DNA from: Viola odorata
Lineage: Eukaryota > Streptophyta > Magnoliopsida > Malpighiales > Violaceae
Reading direction: 5' to 3'
Assembly: GCA_963691705.1 (NCBI GenBank)
Contig: OY829537.1
Coordinates: forward strand, 70,391,352-70,455,351
Length of the DNA stretch: 64,000 nt
Shown here: positions 22,141-33,178 of the stretch, piece by piece
How positions within the stretch are numbered: the stretch's first letter is position 1
Layout: each line of letters begins with the position of its first letter
The notes under the pieces: model-generated
What the model was told of the DNA's origin: nothing
Seen by the model: only the letters and a program-made list of their open reading frames with translations
Database searches by the model: none
Program-made: the position numbers and the translations under genes

Positions 22141-24510
22141 ATGGATAAATATTTGATTAAACCATCTGCTCAAGCACCATCGATATCATCAAATGTTGGT
22201 CTAAATGAAAGTGAAGAACGACTTGCGAAGAAGTCGAAGAGATTTTTAGAAGTTGATTTGAAAAATCTTCCTGCTGATCCAGGTATGCGACCTAAAATTT
22301 TAGCATACAATCCTAATGATCGGGATCAAATTCATAGAGCTTATATGTTGAAAGGTCCTTGTCAACCACGAGACATAGAGTTTCCTAAAACATTATTTGG
22401 AAGTACTCAACGACGTTTTAATAAAAAATGGTATGATAAATTTGGTAATTGGTTGGAGTATAGTTCATCTAAAGATGCAGTTTTTTGTTTATGTTGTTAT
22501 TTGATGGGTTCAGAGAATGGAGGAGGTGGTGTTTTTATTTCTACTGGCTTTAACAATTGGAAAGACATGAAAGGACGGTTACAGAAACATATTGGTGGTG
22601 TTAATGGTAGTCATAATATTGCTTGGAGAAAATGTGAAGCATTGATGAATGAAGAACAACATATTGAAGTGGCTCTTTCTCAACAATCTAGTCAAATAAA
22701 ACAAGATTATCAGATTCAGTTGACTGCAGTAGTTGATTGTATTCGGTTTCTACTTCGTCAGGGACTAGCTTTTCGTGGTGATAATGAGTCTAAAGATTCA
22801 ATTAATAAAGGAAATTTTCTTGAGCTTTTACAGTTCCTTGCTGACCACAATGAGACCGTTAGAAATGTTTTGAGTCATGCTCGTGGAAATCTTAAGTTGG
22901 TAGCACTGAGTATCCAAAAAGAAATTATTAGTGTTGCATCTAGTGAGGCTACTAATATTATTCTTGAGGATATTAGAGATGAGTTTTTTGCTATTTTAAT
23001 TGATGAATGTCGTGACATATCAATTAAAGAGCAAATGAGTGTTGTTTTGCGGTATGTGAATAAGAAGGGGCAAATTATTGAACGTTTTCTTAGTCTTGTT
23101 CATGTTACTGACACACGTGCTTGCTCTCTCAAGAAAGCCTTGGAGTTTTTATTTGCCAAACATAACTTGAGCTTGTCAAAGGTACGTGGGTAAGGTTATG
23201 ATGGAGCGAGCAACATGCAAGGGGAATTCAATGGTCTTAAAAGTTTGATCTTGAAGGAGAATTCATGTGCATTTTATGTTCATTGTTTTGCACACCAACT
23301 TCAACTTGCACTTGTTGTTGTTGCAAAAAAACAAGCTGCAATTTATTCTTTTTTTAATATGGTTGCTAATGTGTACAATGTGGTTGGAGCTTCATGCAAA
23401 AGGCAAGATGCCCTTCGGGAGAAGCATAAAGATCATGTGGTCGAAGGATTACAAAATGGTGAAATATGTAGTGGAAAAGGTTTGAATCAAGAGAAGACCA
23501 TTAAAAGAGCAGGAGATACTCGATGGGGTTCACATTATGGTACAATGCTCAGTTTAATCGATTTATTCTCTTCAGTAATTGATGTGCTTGAAATGATAGA
23601 GGAAGATGGCTTGAGCGCAGATCAAAGAGGAGAAGCATGTGCATTATTGAATACGGTACAATATTTTGACTTTATATTTTGTTTGCATTTGATGAAGAAT
23701 ATATTAGGAATTACTAATGAATTCTCTCAAGCACTTTAAAGACAAGATCAAGACATAGTAAATGCTTTAGATTTACTCAAAGTATCCAAGTTGAGACTAC
23801 AGTCAATGAGGGATGAAGGTTGGATGTTATTACTTAATGAAGTATCTGAGTTTTATGGCAAACATAATATAAATCTTCCGACTATGAGTGATATGTTTGT
23901 TACCCAAGGTAGACCAAGACGGAAAGGTGAGCAAATTTCCAATCTACATCATTATCAAGTTGATTTATTTTATCAAGTCATTGATATGCAACTTCATGAG
24001 CTCAATAATCGATTTGATGAGAGGAATACTGAATTACTCATTTATGTGGGGTGCTTAAATCCAAGAGACTCCTTTATTGCTTTCAATAAGGAGAAATTGC
24101 TTCAATTGACTCAATTTTATCCTAATGAGTTTTCTACAATTGATGTTCTTGCCCTTGATAATCAACTTGAGAATTATATTTTGGATATGCGGTCGGATGT
24201 TGGATTTTCAAATTTGAAAGGGATTAATGATCTTTCCGAAAAGTTAGTTGAAAGAAGAAAGCATATTGTCTATCCATTGGTGTATTTACTCTTGAAGCTA
24301 GCTTTGATTTTACCGGTTGCAACTGCGACAGTGGAAAGGACTTTTTCTCATATGAGCATTGTGAAGAATCGACTGCGGAACCATATGGGAGATGATATGT
24401 TAAATGATTGCTTGATTACTTTTGTTGAAAAAGATATTTTTGATATTGTAGAGAATGAGAGAATCATTCAAGGATTTCAAAAAATGAAAACTCGTAGAGA
24501 ACAATTGTAA
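22141..24510 (+). pseudogene. hAT transposase, TTF zinc finger and hAT dimerisation domains, two stops
   Basis: The protein would cut and paste the hAT element in the nucleus. I chose ATG 22141 because MDKYL follows the acceptor. A TTF-type zinc finger region (W..FGNWLEYSS...FCLCCYL) is encoded near 22430-22510. The DUF4371-like catalytic core follows, with LIDECRDISIKEQM near 23000 and GYDGASNM at 23194-23217. The C-terminal hAT dimerisation domain has LPVATATVERTFS.M..VKNRLRN at about 24313-24385. A TAA at 23191-23193 (relatives have Gln in RGQGYDGAS) and a second TAA at 23737-23739 break one otherwise continuous frame of about 789 codons. Both fit CAA to TAA. Confidence 0.85.
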
Positions 24511-24703
24511 GAAGTGTGTATATTGTATGAATTCTAATGTATAATTAATTGTTTTCTATCCTGTCTTCTTATTTATATTTTTGTTAAGTTTATTTAAATT
24601 TTTATTCAATTTTTCGTTTAGCTCGCTTGTTTTCTCTTTAAAATACTAAAAAAAAAATTCAGGGGCAGCGCCCCCCAGGAAATAATTCCTGGATCCGTCA
24701 CTG

Positions 24704-24711
24704 CATGTGTA
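24704..24711. repeat. Right target-site duplication of the hAT element
   Basis: CATGTGTA directly follows the right terminus (CCGTCACTG ends at 24703). It pairs with CATGCGTA at 14486-14493. Confidence 0.8.
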
Positions 24712-24867
24712 TCATAAGCATCTACACTATCCTCATAAAAGTTCTTTCAACTACTTAATATATAAGGGGTGCCAAAATCACGCCAGTACCTATACCTGGA
24801 GTATGTGGGTTACGTATAAAAGCAAAGACATTATGAGATAAGGTTGCTTCATGCACATCTATGGTAA
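24712..24867. other. Short non-repetitive interval between hAT and Ogre
   Basis: This 156-bp stretch is one of the few pieces not assigned to an element here. It may be the original target DNA beyond the Tat LTR. I see no gene in it. Its last five bases, GGTAA (24863-24867), are the expected left target duplication of the Ogre element. Confidence 0.5.
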
Positions 24868-27020
24868 TGTTGCTACCCGATTTTGGATTTTAAAATTTTC
24901 ATTTGTCGCATTTTTATCATAAATTTTCAAAAATCGTAATTCCATTTATTTTCGTCAATCTGATGTTTATTTTCACGCTCCGTGTCATTTAAATTTTATT
25001 TCGTACTTTTTTTACATTTTTATCACTTTTCCCGTTCGAACTCATATCGGTTCTGAGTAAAATTCTCGAAACCGATGGTCGAACAATTTCGCTCATTAGC
25101 TACTTATTTTTTATTGTTTTTCTAACTCGCGCTATCTCTTTGCGTTTCGTTCAATTTTTATTTTAGCATTTTGTTACGCTCGAACTTTTATTGCTTACAA
25201 GCGAATATTTTTTATCGAACCATATAACGAACTTTTCGTCACTTACTGTATGTTGTTTATCTTAGTTTATTTTATTCTACGTTTTAACATTTTCGGTTCG
25301 AGTTTATATTCATTTTCTCGCAAAATTACTCGTACCGTCGTCGCCTTGACTGAATAGTTAAATAATAAATTAAGCTTTTCATCTCTACCATTGATCTAGT
25401 TGACTTTTGAAAGTCAACCAAGATCAATAGCCCTCCTAATTAACACGTAGGCATGCATTTGGTTCATGCATGAACCCAGGCAAGCAAGCCCGTCCTTGCT
25501 GCCCACGCACCCAAACCGCCTTACTGTTCCTCCCTTGCTCCTCACGTTCATCCTCGTCATCACTCGACGTCATCAAGCAACGTCATCCTCTCCCACCGAC
25601 TCAACTTCGGCTATAAATAGCCAGCCTCTCCATGCTTTCAAGGGGGGGTAGAGACGCAACCATCCTCCATCGCCGCTGCACTACCATCCTCTTTCCGCCA
25701 CCAACCTATCGTCGCTGCTACTGTCGCCTTGTTGTTTCAGTTGAAGTTGCGACTGACCATTGTTGGTTCGGCCGAAGGAGAAGGCTGCTGCCATGCACCA
25801 CTGCCGAGCCGCTGCTGGGTCGCCCCGCCGAGCTGTTCGCCACCACTGTTTTGCTGTTGTTGTTCGGCTGCTGCCCCGTTGCCGCCGTTGTCGATGCTCG
25901 ACGCCGCAACTGCTTGTTGTCCTGTTTGCTCAAGGAAGAAGACGGTCCAAGGAAGAAGAAGGAGGGAGGTGGGCTGGGCTGGTCCAAATTCAAGGAAAGG
26001 GAGGTGGGCCAGGCCTATCTTAAGGGGAAATGAATTGATCATGGGCTTGGCTTATGCAAAGGAGAAAGGGCTTTGCAGCTGATGGGCCTAGCTAGTGGGC
26101 CCAATTTCTAGGCCTAGTGGGCCTAGTCTAATCTTTCAGTCCATTTAGTTTTCGTACCGATTTTTCCTATGCGTGTACTATTTATTTAATTTTCCGTATG
26201 CTTGTACTGTTTATTTAATTTTCCGTATGCTTGTGCTAATTATTTATTTTCGTATGCTTGCATGTTTAATTATTGATTTTCGTATGCTTTTGCATGTTTA
26301 AATTATTCTGCTTACGCTTAATCCTCAAAAATAATTATTTCATTTCCGTACAATAATTTTAATGCTAATTATTCGAATGCTCATACTATTTAATTAATTA
26401 TTTTTGCATGCTCTCAAATGCCTAAATAACTATTCTGCTCGCATTTAATTGTTTAATTAATTATTTCACTAGCGATAAGCCATTAAATTTTTATCTGTTT
26501 CGACTATGATTTTCCGAACTAATGATCTCGACTTTGTAGGGCAAAACAATCGATGCCCTTCGCATGTATGCCTCATACCCTCGATCCAAAAGGGTAAAAC
26601 TGCTCATACCCTTCTCAAGTAAACATTTCTCACCATTTTATTTATTTCACGCTTTTCGCATTCGTATGCATGATATTTAAAATTATTAAAATTGAATATA
26701 TCCGTTGGGCATGATCACGTAATTTAGGACTTTTCAAACATAATTTAAAACACCTCTTCATCCGGTAACCTTTTTAGGATGTGACTCGGGTGCCTAACAC
26801 CTTCCCGAGTCCATAATACGACCCCGAACCGCTGTTCTAGGGTTCAGACCCACTTTGCCTTAGCTTTTTATTTTTTATGCATGACAAATAGGTTCCCTAA
26901 TCCTAGAAATAAAATAGGGTGGGGACTTCTCTGCATCATGTGAGATGAGTCTAATTTCGTCTCACATCTCGTCCCAAATCTGCGTCGCATTAGGAAAATT
27001 CCAAAAAAGGGGATGCGACA
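24868..27020 (+). repeat. 5' LTR of the Ogre element
   Basis: The LTR is 2153 bp, starts TGTTGC and ends GATGCGACA. A TATA box, GGCTATAAATAG, lies at 25609-25620. Two CGTCA motifs at about 25568-25585, separated by 8 bases, form an as-1-like arrangement upstream of it. The region to 26000 is GC-rich and carries several overlapping chance frames; 26130-26760 is AT-rich with repeated CGTATGCTTG words. Divergence from the partial 3' LTR includes several indels, so this insertion is older than the Athilas it carries. Confidence 0.85.
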
Positions 27021-27021
27021 G

Positions 27022-27041
27022 TTTGGCGACTTCACTGGGGA
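27022..27041 (+). other. Primer binding site, tRNA-Arg type
   Basis: TTTGGCGACTTCACTGGGGA begins two bases after the 5' LTR. It closely resembles the Ogre primer site TTTGGCGACTCTGCTGGGGA, complementary to tRNA-Arg. Confidence 0.8.
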
Positions 27042-28079
27042 CCAATAGGGTTGGAGCCGAAATTTATTTTTAAGGTGTTTATTTTTGTTTACTTGCTAAA
27101 TTGTCATTTTTTTGTATGCTTTTTGTAAATGATTAATTATTTTTCATGTATTTACTTGCTAAATTGTTGTGTTCTTGTATAATATTTTTGCATGATTATT
27201 GTTTTTCATATATTTATTCACTTTGATAAATTGTTGTATTTTTATGCATGACTGATGTTTTGTTAATCGCTTTGATAAACTGTCATTCATACGCATTTCA
27301 CGCATAATGCCCTACAGCTGGGCCTTTCCCAAATAAGATTAGGAGGTTAGTAGTGAGGCCCTGTGACACATGTCCTAGGTAGTTTTCATGAACCCCAAAC
27401 TCGGACTCGAACCCCTAAATGGGTGAGCGACTAGAACTTTTGATGGTTCGACAGGCAATCACGTATCCATTTACTGAGGGACCTCTTCTATGGTATCGTC
27501 CGGGAGCCTTCCAGTTAGTTAGAAGTAGTAGATGTCAACCCAACATATGCATCATGTTGAAATGCGTATACTGCGACTTTGTTTCACTTTTTCCACTAAT
27601 TTTTCAAAATTTTCCTATTTACAAATAATTTCTCAAATTGTTCCACAAATGATTTCTTAAATTTTCCACGGATAATTTCTCAAATTTTTTTTCACATTTT
27701 ACCACGGATTTCACAATTTTACCACATTTATAATTTTTTCCACATTGGAAAACTTTTTCTGCAAACTTTCCACATTGGTAATATTTTCCGCAAAATTTCC
27801 ATATTAGCAAATTTTTTCCGTAAATTTGTCACATTCGCAATTTTTTCGCGTTTTCTCCATATTTGCAATGTTTCAATGTTGGCCAATTTTTTCACAATTT
27901 TTCAATATCCACAAATTTTTCTGCAATCTTTCACATGTACAATTTTCCGCAATTTTTCACACATCCAAAATTTCTCTGCAATGTTTCCACGTGTCAAATT
28001 TTTTCACAATTTTCCCACGTGTGCAAGAATTTCCGCAATTTTTCCCACGTGTGTAATTTCTCCGTAAATTGCTCTACGG
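27042..28079 (+). other. Ogre leader with AT-rich repeat array
   Basis: About 27060-27300 has degenerate repeats of TTTACTTGCTAAATTGT. From about 27590 an array of 25-35-base units of the form CCACn(3-6)GCAAnTTTTTCCGCAAT runs to the Athila insertion and resumes after it (43242-43400). I see no gene; the Ogre leader ORF found in autonomous relatives is absent. Confidence 0.6.
28075..28079. repeat. Left target duplication of Athila A
   Basis: TACGG here and CACGG at 43237-43241 flank Athila A and match at 4 of 5 bases. The target is the Ogre leader array, in which CCACG words recur. Confidence 0.6.
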
Positions 28080-29872
28080 TGACTCGCCACCAAAATGGGT
28101 CAAAAATAATATATTTCCTGAGGCCTAGATGCACAAACTAAATTTTGTAAAGCGGTAACAGGGTCGAACCACGGAGATTGAGAGAAACGAGATCAAGCCC
28201 TCGATTGTATGACAGAGGTAAAAATGCACAGAATCACGATAACCGGGGGGGTTTAACAGGTTAATCAAGTTAACCAAGAGAGTGCTCAGAGCTAACAATT
28301 TTAACTAAGGAAAGCAATAATCTAGGTCACGATAAGTAAATAATAATAATAAAGATCAGAGATAAAATAAAACTCAAAGTAAACAATCAGGTTAATAAAC
28401 AAAGATAATAAGTCAAAGAGAAAAGAACTTGGTAAAGGGCTTTCTGGGGTTGCGTCGAGGCCTTGATTGTCATCAGCACAAAGATTTTCCGTTCTAACGT
28501 TATAGACGTTCTATAGGGGTCATGTTTCACGTAGACCCCCTGCTTTCTTTCATAAGGAGCCACTCCCCATTTTCACTGTTAATAAGGTGGCCTCGATCCT
28601 TTGATATCCTCTCAGCCACCTATCTTGTCATCAAAAGACAACCTTTTTCACTTTGGCTTGTCACTAGCACAAAGCGGACAAAATATCAGAGCATCGATAA
28701 AGAACAAGAAAGACACATCTAGGGATCGATGCCTTGATTTGTTAGGATCATGACAGGACCCTAACCAACTTCATGCCCTAGACGAATGAACCTAGATCTA
28801 CCCAAGAACACTAATCTAGTTGTCTACACCTACCCAACAGTCTCACGCTAGCTATCACTACAGAGTCATGAAAATAATCACAAAGGGAAGATTAAAAGAT
28901 GATTAGGCCTCGAATCACCCTAAGAAAAAATAGAATTAAAATGACAAGCAACCAGATATAACAAGGAGAACATGTTAAGAGCAATTAGGCCTCGAATCTA
29001 CCCAAGCAACCTTCGATGCACCTTTACCAAGAACTTGGGTTTTAGCCACTCATGTTAAGAGATAAACAAATAAAAGATGGAAATAACATAATAAAAGATA
29101 AAGGAAGAGTAAAGGATAAAACTTGATTAATGGTGCTTGTTACAAAGCTTGGAGCCAGCAGCTTAGAGAGAAGAGGGAGGAACAAGTCCCAAAACTAATA
29201 AACTAGAACAAAGCTGCTGAAACTAAAACTAAAAGTGAAAATGTCTAAGAAGTGTTGAAGTTCTAGTTTAAGTGGTGATGCCCAAACCCTAGCACATAAG
29301 GGGGGTATATATACTCCAGCCACCCCCTAAGGGACAAAATTCCAGCTAAGGGAAGTACAACACAAGGAGTCCATGCTCCTGGAAGAGGGTTGTCCCACGT
29401 TGGCAGAAAAAAGGAATATTCCTTGGGATCTACGCAGAGCATCTGACATGCGCTAGAGAGGACACGTGGAGTGATTGGAGTGGAGCCACGTGGGTTTGGC
29501 TTTTGAACTTGTCGAGGTCTCGATGACATTGTCGAGGGCAAGAGATCAGCAACTTAAGGAATATTCTAGAAGATTCTGGAAGACATCAGAGGGGACATGT
29601 GGGAGCCTTGTAGCAAGGACACGTGGAAATAAAGTTTTGGGTCCATCGAGGGCTCGATGAAAGGCCTCAATGGAGAAATTGGTGCCTTCGTCTCGACGCT
29701 AGTCTTGAAGCTTGGGCTCTGCTGAAATTGCCTAGAAAGCATGTCTTTTCGCACATTTCTCCTTCTTGGCCTTGATCTGCGATAAAGATGGAAACACGAG
29801 TGGATTAGTAGTATCAAGGCCTAAATCGAGGCAAAAATAGAAGGAAAAACATGCATAAAATACATGCTATCA
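28080..29872 (-). repeat. 3' LTR of Athila A
   Basis: The 1793-bp LTR starts TGATAGCATG and ends GGCGAGTCA on the - strand. It has a TATATATA box at 29306-29313 on that strand and many TCGAGG...TCGAT words. On its inner side the - strand reads GTGTGGGGATATT (29873-29885), a likely polypurine tract. Confidence 0.85.
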
Positions 29873-31571
29873 AATATCCCCACACTGCCCAATGCTCGCC
29901 CTCGAGCATTCACAAAATTTAAAACAGCCCCAAAACATAAACACAAACAACCAAAACACTGGAATGATCAAACCAATCAATTGTCAAGGTCTCGATAAGA
30001 TACTTCCTGCCTAGATGCACACCTGCATTGAACCAGAGGGATAACGACCCCAAAGGTAGAACTTTTCCACATTAAACTTGGCCACAAGCAATCCTCACCA
30101 GATATATGTGTTACGCTCTCACTCACAAACAAGGCTATGTGTTTAGTCACTCAAAATGCAGATAACACAACACAAAACAGAGTTTGCATATCAATCCGAG
30201 TACATTAGTCCACATGCTTGGGCAATCTAACAATCGAAAAGGAACTTTGCATCATGAAAAAGAGAGGAAGAGAAAAGGGGATGGATGGGTTTAGAGAAAT
30301 GGAGAAGAGATATGATGAAAGAGAAGAAATAAAAGAGAGAAAGAAGAAAGATAACCAACTGGTTTGAGGGATTCCTTGGCCGGAAAAAAATGCGAGGCGG
30401 TGAGTAGGCACTTGCTGGAGAGGGCGCGACAACAAGGGCTAGATGATGATTTCTGCATTCTTCAATGGGGGAGGTCTCGATCTGCGTTATGTGTCGAGGG
30501 CATGATCTGGTGGTATTGGCTGCTTCTGTGTGTCTAGTCTGCTTTTATTTGATTTTTTTCTTCCTTTTTTAAAATTTTTTTTTTTATATGCATACACAGA
30601 CCTTTCTTTCTTGGCTCGCCTTTCTACATTTCAGGGACTGCAGCTGGGAATCTTTGCATATTTCTTCTTTGAGTGATTAGCGTCGAGGTCTTGATGATTT
30701 GACCTTGCTTAGGATCGAGGGCTTGATATTTTGACTTTGCTTCCCCACACTTATGTTTTGTTGTGGAGAGGAAGCAGTCCTGCTTTACTGGTTTGCCCTC
30801 GATCTTGGTCTATCTGCAGTTGCTTTGATCTATCCTTGATCTTTATCTTTCCCCCACTTGATCTTTCCGCGCCTAGCCTTTGCTATTCTTGTGAAAAGTG
30901 CTACTCACCTGCCAAGGAAAGATCAAGGAAACGACTCAAATGGTTAGAAGAGAAAACAGAGAGTGTCGAGGTCATGATGGAGAAAAAGAAAGAAAAGAAA
31001 GAAGGAAAGAAAAAGAAAAGAAAATGATGCAAAGGCTTTCGTCATATTGCTGCTTTCCCAAGTCTAATGGTGCCTACACCCAAGGATATCATGCAAACCT
31101 AGTAAGTGCCTAGCTATGCATTCACTCATGAAAAAGATATGGCATGGAGGCTCAATATGCTGACAAGGTGCTAAATGTGACTACTAATGTCCAGGCCTCG
31201 ATGTAGACATAAGGGACAACATGCAGAGAGTATAAAAATTGGCCTAATCATGCAAAATCAGTGCTCAAGTCATGTGCTCATGCAAATGGGGTTTCAAAAT
31301 AGGGCAGCGAGGTCATGCAAAAACTTAGAGAAAATCGAGAGTAAAAATCCGCAAAGTTTTTCACAAAACAAGCAAGCATGGAACAAGCGAAAAAATAAAA
31401 CATGCAGTCAAGCAGTTACAATTAAAACAAGCGCAAATAAAACCCTCCCCACACTTAGGCTTCGCATTGTCCTCAATGTGAGAAGGGGGCACACAAAATA
31501 AAAGTAAAAGGAGTTCAAATTAAAAAGAAAAGAAAAGAGTACATACACATAAATGAAAAAGAAATTTGTTT

Positions 31572-31605
<34 letters not shown>

Positions 31606-31629
31606 ATCAAGAGGGAGGGAGGTTGCATC
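29873..31629 (-). other. 3' untranslated part of Athila A, single copy
   Basis: No supported gene. It holds many TCGAGGnC(T/A)(C/T)GAT-like words (for example near 30470, 30683, 30711, 30962, 31196), a purine-rich tract at about 30940-31030, and a run of 30 G at 31575-31604. The overlapping + strand frames here are low-complexity. Confidence 0.5.
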
Positions 31630-31662
31630 GGGCCATTTCAATTGTCAAGGCCTGAAGTTCCC

Positions 31663-32197
31663 TTAGGATGGCCAGGAGGATGCGCTCGAGGGCTGGATCA
31701 TGAACAAGAGATGGTCCATTGGTGGTAGCAGTGGGGGCTGAAGTTGAAGCTGCGGGGGCTTGATTAAGAGGAACAGACTGGGTTGGAATGGGCTTGCTGG
31801 GCTGCTCCTTTGCTTCTTCACCCTTTTCAACATCCTATAGCTCCTCCTAGTTGTCGGACCCTTCCTCATGCTGCTCTTCCAAACCTTCTTCGTCAGACTC
31901 CAAGATCTCCCCCAAAACCTCATCCATCGTGAGCTCCTTTAGAGTTTACGAGGTTGTTTTACCCTTGACCTTTGGCGGCTGCCTTGCCATGGTGCGCTCA
32001 GATCTCACCACCGGGGGCTTCCTTGGTTGAGCGGCTGACGGCTTGGTCTCCTCCGAGGGAGATTCGCATTCCTCCGAGCAGGTATGACCGGCAGTGGGGG
32101 CTGGTTGAGACGAAGAAGAATCAGAGGGTTCCAGTGAGCTGTGTATGACCGACGGTCATGCTCCTGAGGTGCGCTTGTGTGCCTCTTGCTTTACCAT
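31663..32197 (-). pseudogene. Athila A 3' ORF, copy 1 (broken)
   Basis: The frame begins at ATG 32197 (MVKQEAHKRTSGA). It is interrupted by a TGA near 32158, where copy 2 has CGA, and by further stops near 31950, 31850 and 31840. The product would be Ser/Pro/Glu-rich with a KVKGKTT basic stretch and an acidic EEGLEEQHEEGSDN region. It lies where Athila elements carry their third ORF, but I see no clear PF03078 domain. Function is unknown. Confidence 0.5.
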
Positions 32198-33116
32198 GGC
32201 CGGGAGTGTTGGTGGGTTGAGAAGATGAAGGTTGGAGAAGATGATGATGGTTGAAAGGGATAGGGTTTGGAAAAGTATTATTTTCTTTCTTTTTTTTTCT
32301 TTTTGGGGTGGGGGGACGGTGAAAATGACGGAGAGAGTCTGAGGATATTTGATTTTCTGAAAAGAGTGCTGACGTGGCGCAAGGGGGAGAGGACGCGTGG
32401 CGCGCACTGAGTGGCAGACTATGGATGACGCGTTGAATGGGGCGCTGCCAAGTGGCGCGCCCTGGTTGGCTGACGTCGATTCTGGATAACGTTGGGACGC
32501 GTGGCACGCTGTGAGAGGGCGATGCGGATTACAGGACACGTGGCGGGCGTGCTGGGATTTCGGATAACGCGTTGGATGGATGAGGGAGGACGCATGGCAC
32601 CCTGGGATGCGGATTCCCACCTGAAAGTTCAAAATCTGTCACGCGGGTGAGGGAGAGGAGGGAAAACAAATTAAATTAAATGCAAATAAAGGGAGAGGGG
32701 ACAAGGCATTTAATGAAAGAGATATGAGTGGGGATATGAGAGAAAGCAACGGTTAGGTGGGGTTGGAAATGGCAGTTTGAATTTCAAAGGGATTAAAAAA
32801 GATGTAGTAAATAATAAAAAGGCATGCAATAATTAAACAATAAAAGGACATACAATATTTAAATAATAAAAAGGCATGCAATATTTAGTTAATAAAAGAT
32901 GCAACGTAAAAGAGATAAGAGGGGATATTTTAAAACTTGGCATGGGAGGCGTCAAAAGGAAAACGAAATGAATTGAAAAGGGATGTAGTAATTAATTAAT
33001 AAAAATACATGCAAAAATTAAACAATAAAAATGCATGCAAAAATTAAATGATAAAAAGGGCATGCAGAAATTAAATAATAAAAAAAAAGGCAAGAGTGAA
33101 GGGTAGTTCAATGACT

Positions 33117-33167
33117 CGTGGAATTCTCCACGATCGTGGCCTCGGTTAACGTCGGGGCCTCGACGTT
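33117..33167 (-). ncRNA. Double hairpin after the pol remnant of Athila A, copy 1
   Basis: Eleven bases after the stop codon (33179-33181) the - strand forms AACGTCG-AGGCCC-CGACGTT (33167-33148). After 15 bases comes CGTGGA-GAAT-TCCACG (33132-33117). Spacing and layout match the double hairpins of Athila B and Ogre. The identical pair occurs in copy 2 at 38147-38197. Confidence 0.55.
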
Positions 33168-33178
33168 GGATACTCAAA

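Larger units (their letters stand above)
14494..24703 (+). mobile_element. hAT DNA transposon, interrupted by an LTR element
   Basis: The left terminus CAATGACGGATCT (14494-14506) matches the inverted right terminus CAGTGACGGATCC (from 24703 leftward) at 11 of 13 bases. The 8-bp duplications lie directly outside. Removing the LTR element and one GATCT copy leaves about 3.2 kb, a normal size for a single-gene hAT of the TTF zinc-finger type. The transposase runs on the + strand. A divergent direct duplication of about 60 bases lies in the leader at about 21590-21710. The element cannot be autonomous because its transposase has two stop codons and its left end is split. Confidence 0.85.

Noticed and set aside
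25466..26082. Several overlapping frames on both strands within the Ogre LTR
   Set aside because: GC-rich LTR sequence gives chance frames in four phases, and no protein family is recognisable.
27300..27545. Possible structured RNA or host gene fragment in the Ogre leader
   Set aside because: No tRNA-like arms, no open frame and no recognisable family; it is consistent with ordinary leader sequence.
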